From an uncultured Brachyspira sp. (lineage in GTDB: Bacteria; Spirochaetota; Brachyspiria; Brachyspirales; Brachyspiraceae): a DNA stretch of 55,273 nt. Under the pieces are notes generated by a model, which worked only from the letters and a program-made list of their open reading frames with translations, searched no databases and had not been told where the DNA came from. Every line of letters starts with the position of its first letter. Within the stretch, counting starts at the first letter, position 1. This document shows positions 45,721-55,273 of the stretch, piece by piece. A program made the translations under genes and the position numbers. The stretch is taken from NCBI RefSeq assembly GCF_944390845.1, contig NZ_CALXRM010000014.1, positions 1 to 55,273 on the forward strand, in the 5' to 3' direction.

Positions 45721-48700
45721 ATGGCCAATAATATTCAGATAGATAATAAAGTATATCCAGAACGAGGGGTGGAGTTCGCAAAAAAATATAGGATAGAAAA
45801 TGGACGTGTAAACTTTTCACGTTCTGCTTCAGTAATAGAACCTCCTGATCTCCTTGCTATACAGAAAGAGTCTTATGAAAGTTTCCTTCAAAAGGATGTA
45901 CCTGAACATAAAAGAAAAAATGAAGGATTGCAAGAAGTATTGACTTCAATATTCCCTATAGTAGCATCAAATGAAAAAATGCAAATAGAATTTATTTCTT
46001 ATTCTATAGGCGACCCTAAAATATCGGAAAAAGAAGCTAGAAGAAGAGATAAAACTTATGCTTATCCTTTTAAAATAAAAGTACAATTAACAGTAAGAGA
46101 TCCAGAAAGAATAATAGAACAAGAAATTTTTGTTGGTGATATACCTGCTATGACAGACAGAGGCACATTTATTATCAATGGTGCTGAACGTGTTGTAGTT
46201 TCTCAGATTCATAGATCCCCAGGTGTTGTTTTTAATAGAAGTGATAGAGAAGCCATGTTTGTGGCTAAAATTATTCCAGACAGAGGTACTTGGTTGGAAT
46301 TTGAGCTTGATACCAAAAAAGATATAATGTATGTTAGAATTGACAGAAAGAAAAAACTTCCTGTTACAGTATTTTTAAGAGCTATTGGTATCACAACTAA
46401 TGAAGAAATTTTAAAATTATTTTATGAAATAGATAATATATCATTAGAAAAACTTTCAGACGAAGAGAAAAAAGAAGCTTTAATAGGCAGACGTTCTTAT
46501 TCAACAGTATTTGATACAGAAAACCCTGACGAAATCATATTAAACCCAGGCGAACTTATCAATACAAACCTTGCTGAAAGACTTTTAATGAGCGGAATTA
46601 AAGAGATATCAGTATTAAATATGGATGCAATAAAAGACAATGCTACCATAATTAATACTTTAGATAAAGATACTACAAAGAACCAAGAAGAAGCATGTAC
46701 AAAAATTTATAATGTTATAAGACCAGGAGAACCTGCTTTAATAGAAAACGTTGTAAAAACTTGTAATGATTTAGTATTCGATCCTAAATTATATGCTTTA
46801 GGTGATGTAGGACGTTATAAAATCAATAAAAGATTGAATTTCCCAGAAAGCGAACAAGACAAAGTCTTAAGACATAAAGATATAGTAGAAACAATTCGTT
46901 TCTTAATCAAAGTATTTATTAACGAAGAACAATTAGACGATATTGACCACTTAGGTAACAGACGCGTAAGAAGCGTTGGTGAATTATTAGCTATACAAAT
47001 AAAAGCTGGTTTCACTAGAATGGAACGTATAGCTAAAGAAAGAATGCAAATGCAGGATATGGAGGCAGTAACTCCTCAATCACTTGTAAGCATTAAACTT
47101 ATACAAGCAGTAATAAAAGAATTCTATGGTACAAGCCAATTATCTCAGTTCATGGATCAAAACAATCCATTATCTGAAATTACACATAAAAGAAGATTAA
47201 ACGCTTTAGGTCCTGGAGGTCTTACAAGAGATAGAGCAGGATTTGAAGTAAGAGACGTACACCATACTCACTATGGTAAAATATGTCCTATTGAAACTCC
47301 TGAAGGTCCAAACATCGGACTTATAGTTTCATTAGCTACTTATGCTAAAATTAATAAACATGGTTTCTTAGAGACTCCTTATAGAAAAGTTATTGACGGC
47401 AGAGTAACAGATGAAATAGAATATTTGACAGCTCATGATGAGGAAAGATACCACATTGCTGATGCTAACGCTCCTATAAATGAGGACGGTACATTTAAGG
47501 AAAACTTAATATCAACAAGATATAGAAGTGAATTCCCATATTCTTCACCAGATCAGGTTCAGTATATGGACGTTTCACCTCAGCAGATAGTTTCACTTTC
47601 AAGTTCATTGATCCCATTCTTAGAGCATGATGACGCTAACAGAGCATTGATGGGTTCAAACATGCAACGTCAAAGTGTACCTTTATTGTATCCAGAAGCT
47701 CCTATAGTAGGAACAGGTGTAGAGGCAAAAATTTGTCAGCCTGGAACTGGTATAGCAGTACATGCAAAAAGAGCTGGTAAAGTTATTAAAGTTGTTCATG
47801 ATGAAATAAGAGTAAAACCTACAAAACCAAACAGCGATAATGATGTAGATGTTTATGAATTAGTAAAATATCAAAGAACTAACCAAGATACAAACTACCA
47901 TCAAAGGCCAGTTGTTAATGTAGGTGATGTAGTTAAAGTTGGCGGACTTTTAGCTGACGGACCTGCTACAGATCATGGTGAATTAGCATTAGGAAGAAAC
48001 GTACTCGCAGCATTTATGATTTTTGAAGGTTATAACTTCGAGGACGCTATTCTTTTAAGCAGGAGATTAGTTCAGGAAGATGTATTTACTTCCATACATA
48101 TAGAAGAGTTTTCAACAGAAGCTCGCGAAACAAAATTAGACAGAGAAAATATTACTAGAGATATACCTAACGTTTCAGAGGCAGCTTTCAAAAACTTAGA
48201 TGAAAGAGGTATTGTAAGAATAGGTGCTAAAGTAAAAGCTGGTGATATATTAGTTGGTAAAGTAACTCCAAAAGGAGAAACAGAAATAACACCAGAATAT
48301 AGACTTCTTCACTCAATATTTGGTGAGAAGGCAAGAGATGTAAAAGATACTTCTTTAAGAGTACCACATGGTAAAGACGGTACAGTTATAGATGTAAGAG
48401 TTTACAGCAGGGAAAATGGAGATGAATTAAAGCCTGGAGTAGAGGAAGTAGTAAAAGTATTCCTTGCTAAAAAACGTATAATACAGGAAGGCGACAAAAT
48501 GGCTGGTCGTCACGGTAACAAAGGGGTTGTTGCTAGAATAATGCCTATAGAGGATATGCCATTCTTAGAAGATGGTACTCCAGTAGATATATGTCTTAAC
48601 CCATTAGGTGTACCTTCACGTATGAACATTGGTCAGGTAATTGAGATGTTACTCGGTTGGTCTGGTCATAAAATGGGATTAAAATATGCTTGTCCAGTAT

Positions 48701-49242
48701 TCGAGGGCCCTAAAGAAGAAGCTTTGAGAGAAGCATTTGAATTTAGCGGTATGAATACTAATGGTAAAGTTAGACTTTATGACGGAAGAACAGGCGAACC
48801 ATTTAAGAATGATGTTGCTGTTGGATACATGTATATGCTTAAACTTAATCACTTGGTTGAAGATAAAGTACATGCTAGAAGTACAGGACCTTACTCACTT
48901 GTTACTCAGCAGCCTTTGGGAGGTAAATCTCAATTCGGAGGTCAGCGTTTAGGAGAGATGGAAGTTTGGGCATTAGAGGCTTATGGAGCTGCTAATATGC
49001 TTCAAGAGTTCTTAACTGTTAAATCAGATGATATGACAGGACGTGCTAGAATATATGAATCTATAGTTAAAGGTGATGTTATATCTTCTCCAGGTATACC
49101 AGAAAGCTTTAACGTATTAGTTCAAGAGCTTAGAGGTTTGGGTCTTAATATTACTATTCATGATGAAGAAGGCAATCAGCTTCCTTCTACTGAAAAAGAA
49201 CTTAGACAAAAAACTAAAAAGAAAACACAGATTTTTAAATAA
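45721..49242 (+). CDS. rpoB: RNA polymerase beta subunit
   Basis: A 1173-residue protein with all standard blocks, including GTSQLSQFMDQNNPLSEITHKRRLNALGPGG around residues 470-500 (rifampicin region), GPNIGLI, the GDKMAGRHGNKGVV segment and the C-terminal 'MEVWALEAYGAANMLQE'. In the rifampicin region the residue at the E. coli Ser531 position is Asn494 (codon AAC at 47200-47202). Length is shorter than E. coli (1342) because of missing lineage-specific insertions. It forms the catalytic core with beta'. Confidence 0.98.
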   Translation: MANNIQIDNKVYPERGVEFAKKYRIENGRVNFSRSASVIEPPDLLAIQKESYESFLQKDVPEHKRKNEGLQEVLTSIFPIVASNEKMQIEFISYSIGDPKISEKEARRRDKTYAYPFKIKVQLTVRDPERIIEQEIFVGDIPAMTDRGTFIINGAERVVVSQIHRSPGVVFNRSDREAMFVAKIIPDRGTWLEFELDTKKDIMYVRIDRKKKLPVTVFLRAIGITTNEEILKLFYEIDNISLEKLSDEEKKEALIGRRSYSTVFDTENPDEIILNPGELINTNLAERLLMSGIKEISVLNMDAIKDNATIINTLDKDTTKNQEEACTKIYNVIRPGEPALIENVVKTCNDLVFDPKLYALGDVGRYKINKRLNFPESEQDKVLRHKDIVETIRFLIKVFINEEQLDDIDHLGNRRVRSVGELLAIQIKAGFTRMERIAKERMQMQDMEAVTPQSLVSIKLIQAVIKEFYGTSQLSQFMDQNNPLSEITHKRRLNALGPGGLTRDRAGFEVRDVHHTHYGKICPIETPEGPNIGLIVSLATYAKINKHGFLETPYRKVIDGRVTDEIEYLTAHDEERYHIADANAPINEDGTFKENLISTRYRSEFPYSSPDQVQYMDVSPQQIVSLSSSLIPFLEHDDANRALMGSNMQRQSVPLLYPEAPIVGTGVEAKICQPGTGIAVHAKRAGKVIKVVHDEIRVKPTKPNSDNDVDVYELVKYQRTNQDTNYHQRPVVNVGDVVKVGGLLADGPATDHGELALGRNVLAAFMIFEGYNFEDAILLSRRLVQEDVFTSIHIEEFSTEARETKLDRENITRDIPNVSEAAFKNLDERGIVRIGAKVKAGDILVGKVTPKGETEITPEYRLLHSIFGEKARDVKDTSLRVPHGKDGTVIDVRVYSRENGDELKPGVEEVVKVFLAKKRIIQEGDKMAGRHGNKGVVARIMPIEDMPFLEDGTPVDICLNPLGVPSRMNIGQVIEMLLGWSGHKMGLKYACPVFEGPKEEALREAFEFSGMNTNGKVRLYDGRTGEPFKNDVAVGYMYMLKLNHLVEDKVHARSTGPYSLVTQQPLGGKSQFGGQRLGEMEVWALEAYGAANMLQEFLTVKSDDMTGRARIYESIVKGDVISSPGIPESFNVLVQELRGLGLNITIHDEEGNQLPSTEKELRQKTKKKTQIFK

Positions 49243-49261
49243 TTAGGAGAAGTTTAAGTAT

Positions 49262-52200
49262 ATGCAATTTTCAAACTTTGACCAAATAAAAATTAGTATA
49301 GCAAGCCCACAGGTTATGAGAGATTGGAGTTATGGTGAGGTTAAAAAGCCTGAAACTATTAACTACAGAACTTTAAGACCTGAAAGAGATGGACTATTTT
49401 GTGAAAAGATATTCGGAACTACTAAAGAATATGAATGTTACTGCGGTAAGTTTAAAAGCATTCGTTATAAAGGTGTAGTTTGTGATAAATGCGGTGTTGA
49501 AGTTACTCATTTTAAGGTAAGACGTGAGAGAATGGGACATATAGAATTAGCTGCTCCTGTTGCTCATATTTGGTATTATAGAAATACTCCTTCAAGAATA
49601 GGACTTCTTCTTAATATGAATATCGCTCATTTGAGAAGCGTACTTTATTTTGAAAGATATGTTGTTATAGATCCAGGCGATAGTGCTTATTCAAAAGGCG
49701 ATCTATTGACTGAAGATGAATATAATGAAGCTTTAGATAGATATGGTGATAATATCAGAATCGGTATAGGTGCTGAAGGTATAAGAGATATGCTTAAAGA
49801 CCTAGATATGGACGAGGAAATCAAAAAGCTTAGAGAAGAAATGATTAAAAAAGGTGAAAAGAGTGACAGACGTTTAAGAAAGCGTCTTGAAATCTTTGAA
49901 GACTTCAAAGCAAGCGGAAATGATCCTACTTGGATGATACTTGATGTTGTTCCAGTAATACCGCCAGATTTAAGACCTATGGTTCAGTTAGACGGCGGAC
50001 GTTTCGCTACTTCAGATTTGAATGACCTTTACAGAAGAGTTATAAACAGAAATATACGTTTAAGAAGATTATTAGTTTTAAGAGCTCCTGATATTATCAT
50101 TAGAAACGAAAAAAGAATGTTACAAGAAGCAGTTGATGCTTTATTTGATAATAGCAGACGTAAGAAAGTAGTTAAAGGTCCAGGTAACAGACCATTAAAA
50201 TCTCTTTCTGATATGCTTAAAGGTAAGCAAGGACGTTTCCGTCAAAACCTTTTAGGTAAACGTGTTGACTATTCAGGCCGTTCCGTTATTGTTGCTGGTC
50301 CTAGACTTAAAATGCATCAATGCGGACTTCCTAAGAAAATGGCTGTTGAATTATTCAAACCATTTATTATGAAAAAATTAGTTGAAAATAATTCAGCTCA
50401 TAATATAAAAACTGCCAAGAAGTATGTAGAGGAGGGCAGAGATGAAGTTTGGGAGGTTTTAGAAGAAATAGCTAAAGAACACCCAGTTCTATTAAACAGA
50501 GCCCCTACACTTCACAGATTAGGTATACAGGCATTTGAACCAGTACTTGTTGAAGGAAAGGCTATTCAGCTTCACCCATTAGTATGTCACGCTTATAACG
50601 CTGACTTCGACGGTGACCAGATGGCAGTACATACTCCGCTTTCAGCAGAGGCACAAATTGAGGCTTGGACTTTGATGTTAGCTCCTCATAATATATTGAA
50701 CCCTGCTAACGGAGAACCTATTGTTAACCCTACTCAGGATATAGTACTTGGTATTAACTATTTGACTAAATTAAGACCAGGCAGCAAAGGTGAAGGAAAA
50801 ATGTTTGCTTCTCCTAAAGATGCTATACTTGCTTATGATAATAATTTAATTGAGCTTGAAGCTAGAATTAAAGTTTTGATGAAAGATAAAGATGGAGAGG
50901 AAAAATTCCTAGAAACTTCTGTTGGAAGATTAAAATTCAATGAAGTTATTCCAGAAGATTTCAGATATCAGAATAGAGATTTTAACAGTAAAGATTTAGC
51001 TAAATTTATTCATGAAGTATATTTAAAACATGGTACAGCTGTAACTGTTAATATGCTAGATGATATTAAAGAACTTGGCTATCAAAGTGCTACAATATTC
51101 TCATCTACTATTTCTATTGCGGATATACTTATCCCTCCAATGAAAAAGCATGAGATAGAAGAAGCTACAAAACAAGTAGAGTTCATTGAAAACCAATACC
51201 AAAACGGTGTTATTACTACAGATGAGAAAAAGCAGAAAGTTATCGACCTTTGGACTACAGTTGAAGGTAAAATAACTGAAGCTATGATGGATAATTTAAG
51301 ACAAGACCAAGACGGATTCAACCCTGTATATATCATGGCTGATTCTGGTGCGAGAGGTTCTAAACAGCAGATAAGACAGCTTGCTAGTATGAGAGGTTTG
51401 ATGGCTAAACCTTCAGGAGAGATTATCGAACTTCCTATTATATCAAACTTTAAAGAAGGTCTTACTGTACAAGAGTACTTTATTTCTACACACGGTGCTA
51501 GAAAAGGTCTTGCCGATACTGCGTTAAAAACTTCTAATGCCGGATATTTGACTAGAAGATTAGTTGACGTTGCAATAGGGGTGGTTGTTTCAGAACATGA
51601 CTGCGGTACTGTTAAAGGTATTGAAATTGAGGCTATAAAATCAGGGGACGAAATTATTGACCCGCTTAAAAACCGTATTGTTGGTTTCTTTAGTAATGAA
51701 TATATTTATCACCCTGTTACAAAAGAACTTATTTGTTCTGCTAACACTGAAATTACAGAAGAAATTGCTGATGTTATAGAAAAAGCAGGAATAGAAAAAA
51801 TAAAAATAAGACACCCACTTACTTGTGAAAGTAGAATGGGAGTTTGTCAGAAATGTTATGGTAGAAGCTTATCTACTAATAACCTTGCTTCTATTGGTGA
51901 GGCTGTTGGTGTTGTTGCTGCTCAAAGTATTGGTCAGCCTGGTACACAGCTTACAATGAGAACTTTCCACATCGGTGGTGTTGCTACTCAGATGGTTGAG
52001 GAAAATGAAGTAAAAGTAAATTATCCTATATACATAGAGAAATTCTCTAACTATGTTGTACAGCCTAATGGTGTTAAAATCACTGCTAGAAAAGGTGATT
52101 TAGTAATTAGACGTGTATTAGAAAAATTCGAAAAAGCATCTTTCAAAGAAGTATTATTTGAAAATTATGCTAAGATACTTATAGGTGATGTTATAGGTTA

Positions 52201-53464
52201 TGATAAAGATGGTGCAGAAATAAAAGCTACTCATAATGGTACTTTCATTATTACTGATGATGATAAATATGTTATGGTTACAGGTGTTGATCACACTATT
52301 TCTATTAAAGTTGGTAGTGAATATAAAGTTGAAGAACATGTATTCATAGAACCTAATACTGTAATAGCTAGCTTCGACACTTATAACGAGCCTATCATTT
52401 CTGAAAAATCTGGTATTGTTAGATGGCAGGATATCATACCTGGAAGAACATTGGTTGAATCTATAGACGATCAAACAGGTAATAAAACTAATATAATTCA
52501 AGAGTTTAAAGATGCTAGTATGCAGCCTAAGATTTTGATTGTTGGTGATAATGATACTTTTGAAACTGACATACCTAATGGTGCTCAGCTTATGGTTGAT
52601 AATAACCAAAGAGTTGAGGTTGGTGAAATCATTGCTAAAACAACTCGTATACAGCAAAAGAGTAGGGATATTACAGGAGGTCTTCCAAGAGTACAAGAAT
52701 TGCTTGAAGCTCAGAAGCCTAAAGACACTGCTATTATTGCTGGTATTGATGGTGTGGTTGAAATCGGAGGTTCTCATAAGGGTAAGAAAGTAGTTAAAAT
52801 TAGAAACGAATTTGATGAAACTAAACATTTAGTTCCTCATGGTAAAATGCTTCTAGTAAGAAATGGTGACTATGTAGAAACTGGTGCTCAATTATGTGCT
52901 GGTAAAATAAACCCTCATGATATATTGGAAACTCAAGGTGATTTAGCATTACAAACTTACTTGCTTGAAGAGATTCAAGGCGTATATAAACAGCAAGGTG
53001 TAGGTATTAATGATAAGCACTTCGCTATTATCATTAGACAGATGTTAAGAAGACTTGAAATAACAGATCCAGGCGATACTAAATATATTGTTGGACAGTA
53101 TGTTGATAAATACGAATTTGAAGAAGAAAACAGACGTTATGAAGAAGCCGGCGGTTCTCCTGCAAGCGGTAAGCCAGTGCTTTTAGGTTTGACTAAGGCT
53201 GCTCTTAATACAGAAAGCTTTATATCTTCTGCTAGCTTCCAAGAAACTACTAAAGTTTTAACTAATGCTGCTATTAAGGGTAAGGTTGATAAGTTGCTTG
53301 GATTAAAAGAAAATGTTATTATAGGACACTTAATACCTGCTGGTACTGGTGTTAAAATGTATAACAAACTCCATGTTTATAACAAACAAAGCGGAGATTT
53401 AGATAAGAGAGAAAATGTAGATAATTCTGCTAAAGAAGAAGAAATACAACAAATTACTGTGTGA
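49262..53464 (+). CDS. rpoC: RNA polymerase beta' subunit
   Basis: A 1400-residue protein. The catalytic magnesium loop [10 protein letters not shown] has Asp448, Asp450 and Asp452. The N-terminal zinc finger is [19 protein letters not shown], and a second zinc site is [11 protein letters not shown] near residue 860. The trigger loop region [13 protein letters not shown] is also seen. It follows rpoB by 19 bases with an AGGAGA site. Confidence 0.98.
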   Translation: MQFSNFDQIKISIASPQVMRDWSYGEVKKPETINYRTLRPERDGLFCEKIFGTTKEYECYCGKFKSIRYKGVVCDKCGVEVTHFKVRRERMGHIELAAPVAHIWYYRNTPSRIGLLLNMNIAHLRSVLYFERYVVIDPGDSAYSKGDLLTEDEYNEALDRYGDNIRIGIGAEGIRDMLKDLDMDEEIKKLREEMIKKGEKSDRRLRKRLEIFEDFKASGNDPTWMILDVVPVIPPDLRPMVQLDGGRFATSDLNDLYRRVINRNIRLRRLLVLRAPDIIIRNEKRMLQEAVDALFDNSRRKKVVKGPGNRPLKSLSDMLKGKQGRFRQNLLGKRVDYSGRSVIVAGPRLKMHQCGLPKKMAVELFKPFIMKKLVENNSAHNIKTAKKYVEEGRDEVWEVLEEIAKEHPVLLNRAPTLHRLGIQAFEPVLVEGKAIQLHPLVCHAYNADFDGDQMAVHTPLSAEAQIEAWTLMLAPHNILNPANGEPIVNPTQDIVLGINYLTKLRPGSKGEGKMFASPKDAILAYDNNLIELEARIKVLMKDKDGEEKFLETSVGRLKFNEVIPEDFRYQNRDFNSKDLAKFIHEVYLKHGTAVTVNMLDDIKELGYQSATIFSSTISIADILIPPMKKHEIEEATKQVEFIENQYQNGVITTDEKKQKVIDLWTTVEGKITEAMMDNLRQDQDGFNPVYIMADSGARGSKQQIRQLASMRGLMAKPSGEIIELPIISNFKEGLTVQEYFISTHGARKGLADTALKTSNAGYLTRRLVDVAIGVVVSEHDCGTVKGIEIEAIKSGDEIIDPLKNRIVGFFSNEYIYHPVTKELICSANTEITEEIADVIEKAGIEKIKIRHPLTCESRMGVCQKCYGRSLSTNNLASIGEAVGVVAAQSIGQPGTQLTMRTFHIGGVATQMVEENEVKVNYPIYIEKFSNYVVQPNGVKITARKGDLVIRRVLEKFEKASFKEVLFENYAKILIGDVIGYDKDGAEIKATHNGTFIITDDDKYVMVTGVDHTISIKVGSEYKVEEHVFIEPNTVIASFDTYNEPIISEKSGIVRWQDIIPGRTLVESIDDQTGNKTNIIQEFKDASMQPKILIVGDNDTFETDIPNGAQLMVDNNQRVEVGEIIAKTTRIQQKSRDITGGLPRVQELLEAQKPKDTAIIAGIDGVVEIGGSHKGKKVVKIRNEFDETKHLVPHGKMLLVRNGDYVETGAQLCAGKINPHDILETQGDLALQTYLLEEIQGVYKQQGVGINDKHFAIIIRQMLRRLEITDPGDTKYIVGQYVDKYEFEEENRRYEEAGGSPASGKPVLLGLTKAALNTESFISSASFQETTKVLTNAAIKGKVDKLLGLKENVIIGHLIPAGTGVKMYNKLHVYNKQSGDLDKRENVDNSAKEEEIQQITV

Positions 53465-53477
53465 TTTGATTCTATTA

Positions 53478-53521
53478 AATTAAGAGGTTTTCATAAGTAT
53501 TTATGGAAACCTCTTTAATTA
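53478..53521 (+). terminator. Terminator of the rpoBC operon
   Basis: AATTAAGAGGTTT pairs with AAACCTCTTTAATT (one bulged T), with an inner CATAA/TTATG stem. It starts 14 bases after the rpoC stop codon. Confidence 0.85.
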
Positions 53522-53597
53522 TATTGATTATCAATTTCCTTTTAGAAGTCTTAATAATGAATAATTCAAAAATATAAATAATAAAGTGTAATAAAAA

Positions 53598-54539
53598 ATG
53601 ATAAGAAAAATTAATAAAATGCCTTTGGCTTTAACTGGTTTAGCACTTGGCGTTGGTGGAATATTTAATGCTTGGACTATATTTACTGGTATTAAATATT
53701 TTGCTTATGTAGGTGCTTTAATTTCATCTATTTTAATTTTAACTATTATAACAAAAATATTTTCATCATTTGGAGATTTTCTTAATGATTTAGAACACCC
53801 AGTTGCTGGAAGTACAATTCCTACTCTTGATATGGCGGTTATGGTAATATCATCTTCAGTAGTGAAATTTGTAAAACCCCTTGGGGTTGCTATGTGGTTT
53901 ACAGCAATTGCAGTTCATATAATATTTGCATTCACATTTTTAGCTCATAGAATTAATTTAAAAGATTTGCATCATATACTTCCTAGCTGGTTTGTTCCTC
54001 CTGTTGGTATAGTGGTTGCTGCTGTTACTGGATCTAATATGGGATTTCCCCAAGTATCTCAAGTAATAGTTTATATAGGTACTGTTCTTTATATTATATT
54101 ATTCCCTTTTATATTTTATAGAATAATATTTCATGATCCTTTAGCTGATGACAGATTTCCTGCATTCGCGGTAATGGGGGCTCCTGCCAATCTTTGTCTT
54201 TGCGGTTATTTAACAGCATTTACTGATTATAATACTGCTTTGCTTAATTTACTATTAGCATTGGGATTATTTACTACATTCAAAGTATATTTATCTCTTA
54301 TAAGAGCTTTTCAAATAAAATTTATACCTTTATTTGCGGCTTATACTTTTCCTTTGGCTGTAGGTGCTCAAGCATTATTAAAATATGCTAATTATTCTAA
54401 AAGTGTTAATGGACAGTATTTTTATATATGGAATATCATTTCTATATTTGAACTTATAGTTGCAAGTATGATGATTATTTATGTATTTGTAAATATGATG
54501 TTCTTTGTTCATAACAATGTTATAAAGGATAATAAGTAA
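53598..54539 (+). CDS. TDT/SLAC1-like transporter (TehA-related)
   Basis: A 313-residue protein with about ten hydrophobic helices. PLALTGLALGVGGIFNAW near residue 9, AMWFTAIAVHIIFAFTFLAHR and SWFVPPVGIVVAAVTGSNMGFP are typical of the tellurite-resistance/dicarboxylate (TDT) family that includes TehA and plant SLAC1 anion channels. The FPAFAVMGAPANLCLCGY segment is also characteristic. The substrate is uncertain: malate, anions or tellurite are all known in the family. It stands alone after the rpoBC terminator, with a weak ribosome-binding site. Confidence 0.85.
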   Translation: MIRKINKMPLALTGLALGVGGIFNAWTIFTGIKYFAYVGALISSILILTIITKIFSSFGDFLNDLEHPVAGSTIPTLDMAVMVISSSVVKFVKPLGVAMWFTAIAVHIIFAFTFLAHRINLKDLHHILPSWFVPPVGIVVAAVTGSNMGFPQVSQVIVYIGTVLYIILFPFIFYRIIFHDPLADDRFPAFAVMGAPANLCLCGYLTAFTDYNTALLNLLLALGLFTTFKVYLSLIRAFQIKFIPLFAAYTFPLAVGAQALLKYANYSKSVNGQYFYIWNIISIFELIVASMMIIYVFVNMMFFVHNNVIKDNK

Positions 54540-54775
54540 TATTATTTTTTATATTAAAATATTGTATTTATCTAAATGCATTTGTTTATTAATAAAAATA
54601 AGTAATATTCTATACTTTAATAGTTAAACTTTTTATATATTACTATTTGAAAAAATATTTTATTTATTAGTTATGTATAAAAAATTATAGTTATATTGTT
54701 AGTATAATATTTAGTAATGAGACTGAACTAAATGTAAATCTATGCAGATGAAAATTGTTGGTAAAAATGAATATT

Positions 54776-55150
54776 TTATAAAAAGACTATTTGAACATTT
54801 TCTGCTAGTTTTTTAGCTTTAGATTGAGATATTTCAATTCGATTTTCAGAATCATGTATTTCAGCATGATATTCATTATTCAAACTTGGTTTATAAATAG
54901 GATATAATTCTAATTCTTTACAGATTCCAACAGAAATCTTTACTACAGATTTTACTTTATCCATTCCAAATCTATTAATGAAAGAGTTAATAACTTCATT
55001 TTCTTCTCTATCTCCTAATCTATCAACTGATAAACCTTTTTTATCTTTATATGCTGCTGAAGAAGGTCTGTTATGTTCGTTATCCCAAAATATAGATGCT
55101 GGATGTATTTTTCTATATAAAATTTCTTCATTATTTTCTATTAATCTCAT
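54776..55150 (-). CDS. Uncharacterised protein with 'RPSSAA...SVD' signature
   Basis: A 124-residue protein: ILYRKIHPASIFWDNEHNRPSSAAYKDKKGLSVDRLGDREENEVI, then a helical middle and YHAEIHDSENRIEISQSKAKKLAENVQIVFL. The order 'H/P...RPSSAAF.....LSVD' and a later 'HAxI' recurs in a scattered family of short bacterial proteins, often near mobile DNA, with no known activity. It is convergent with the TDT gene and lies just left of an IS end, so it may be accessory cargo. Confidence 0.6.
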   Translation of the reverse strand: MRLIENNEEILYRKIHPASIFWDNEHNRPSSAAYKDKKGLSVDRLGDREENEVINSFINRFGMDKVKSVVKISVGICKELELYPIYKPSLNNEYHAEIHDSENRIEISQSKAKKLAENVQIVFL

Positions 55151-55199
55151 AAAAATCCATAATTATAGAATTAATTTTATTTGTACTCATTGAATTAAT

Positions 55200-55273
55200 G
55201 GGGCTGTCCTAGATAACTTAAATTTGTTAAAATTTAAGTATGAAACGAAGTAAATTAAGTAAAGATAAACAAT
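55200..55273 (+). mobile_element. Left end of an insertion sequence, cut by the window edge
   Basis: GGGGCTGTCCTAGATAACTT at 55200 resembles a terminal inverted repeat of IS5-type elements. A ten-base perfect stem ACTTAAATTT/AAATTTAAGT lies at 55216-55239, immediately followed by an ATG at 55240 that opens MKRSKLSKDKQ, a typical start for an IS5-family transposase. The rest is beyond the window, so the family is not proven. Confidence 0.65.

Noticed and set aside
52154-52828. 224-codon minus-strand ORF opposite rpoC
   Set aside because: It is an antisense shadow of a highly conserved gene; its Asn/Ser/Phe-rich composition reflects the complement of rpoC codons.

Overview
The window is a very AT-rich stretch of a spirochaete chromosome, most likely a Brachyspira species. 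The evidence is a 23S-5S rRNA pair with no 16S gene nearby, spirochaete-type RNA polymerase with Asn at the rifampicin-determining Ser531 position, a chemotaxis module carrying CheX, a large cyclic-nucleotide-binding-domain protein of a type I associate with spirochaetes, and very low-GC codon use. Species cannot be fixed from the sequence alone.

Layout. 1-1134: 3' remnant of a radical-SAM sulfatase-maturase-type gene whose 5' part is replaced by the end of a dispersed repeat ('element A'). 1135-2970: two element A copies around a P1/S58 peptidase gene. 2969-9360 (minus): ftsH, two tandem NlpC/P60 proteins, a DUF4390-like protein and two paralogous outer-membrane-barrel-like proteins. 9515-13686 (minus): a CYTH protein and three glycosyltransferases. 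13806-19433 (minus): a compact cheX-cheY-cheR-bactofilin-TPR-mreB-mreC-mreD run joining chemotaxis and cell-shape genes. 19434-22668: an accessory island of AT-rich DNA with two element A copies, one of them nested in a second small repeat ('element B'), and a broken Imm26-like immunity gene. 22669-25161 (minus): the cNMP-binding-domain protein. 25460-29084: the rrl-rrf transcription unit with long bracketing stems. 29240-31073: small membrane proteins, a zinc-binding protein and a BI-1/YccA protein. 31226-33563 (minus): a DUF285-repeat gene that appears frameshifted into a second ORF. 34046-39529: a LacI-family regulator divergent from a nucleoside salvage operon (hydrolase, CNT transporter, EamA transporter, ribokinase). 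39689-41787: two small unknown genes, then lrgB and lrgA separated by a tandem hairpin repeat. 41925-53521: rpmG, tRNA-Trp, secE, nusG, rplKAJL, rpoBC behind a consensus promoter. 53598 to the end: a TDT/SLAC1-like transporter, an unknown gene and the start of an insertion sequence cut by the window edge.

Working together. The nucleoside genes form a logical route: uptake by the CNT protein, cleavage to base plus ribose by the hydrolase, phosphorylation of ribose by ribokinase, with the EamA protein possibly moving a base or sugar and the LacI-family protein sensing the substrate. The Che/bactofilin/Mre run could be co-transcribed. The RNA polymerase/ribosomal operon is conventional in order but has a 19-bp perfect inverted repeat just upstream of its promoter.

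The least expected signals are: the MITE-like element A family (ends matching as imperfect inverted repeats, TA-rich junctions, one gene truncation and one nested insertion); a four-tract G-quadruplex motif in otherwise AT-rich DNA; apparent gene breaks at the Imm26-like gene (in-frame TGA), the DUF285 gene (one extra base in a homopolymer) and the nucleoside hydrolase (no normal start codon before the catalytic motif); and a duplicated promoter/leader in front of two membrane-protein genes. I see no CRISPR array, prophage or complete defence system. All family assignments are from reading the sequence, not from a database search.
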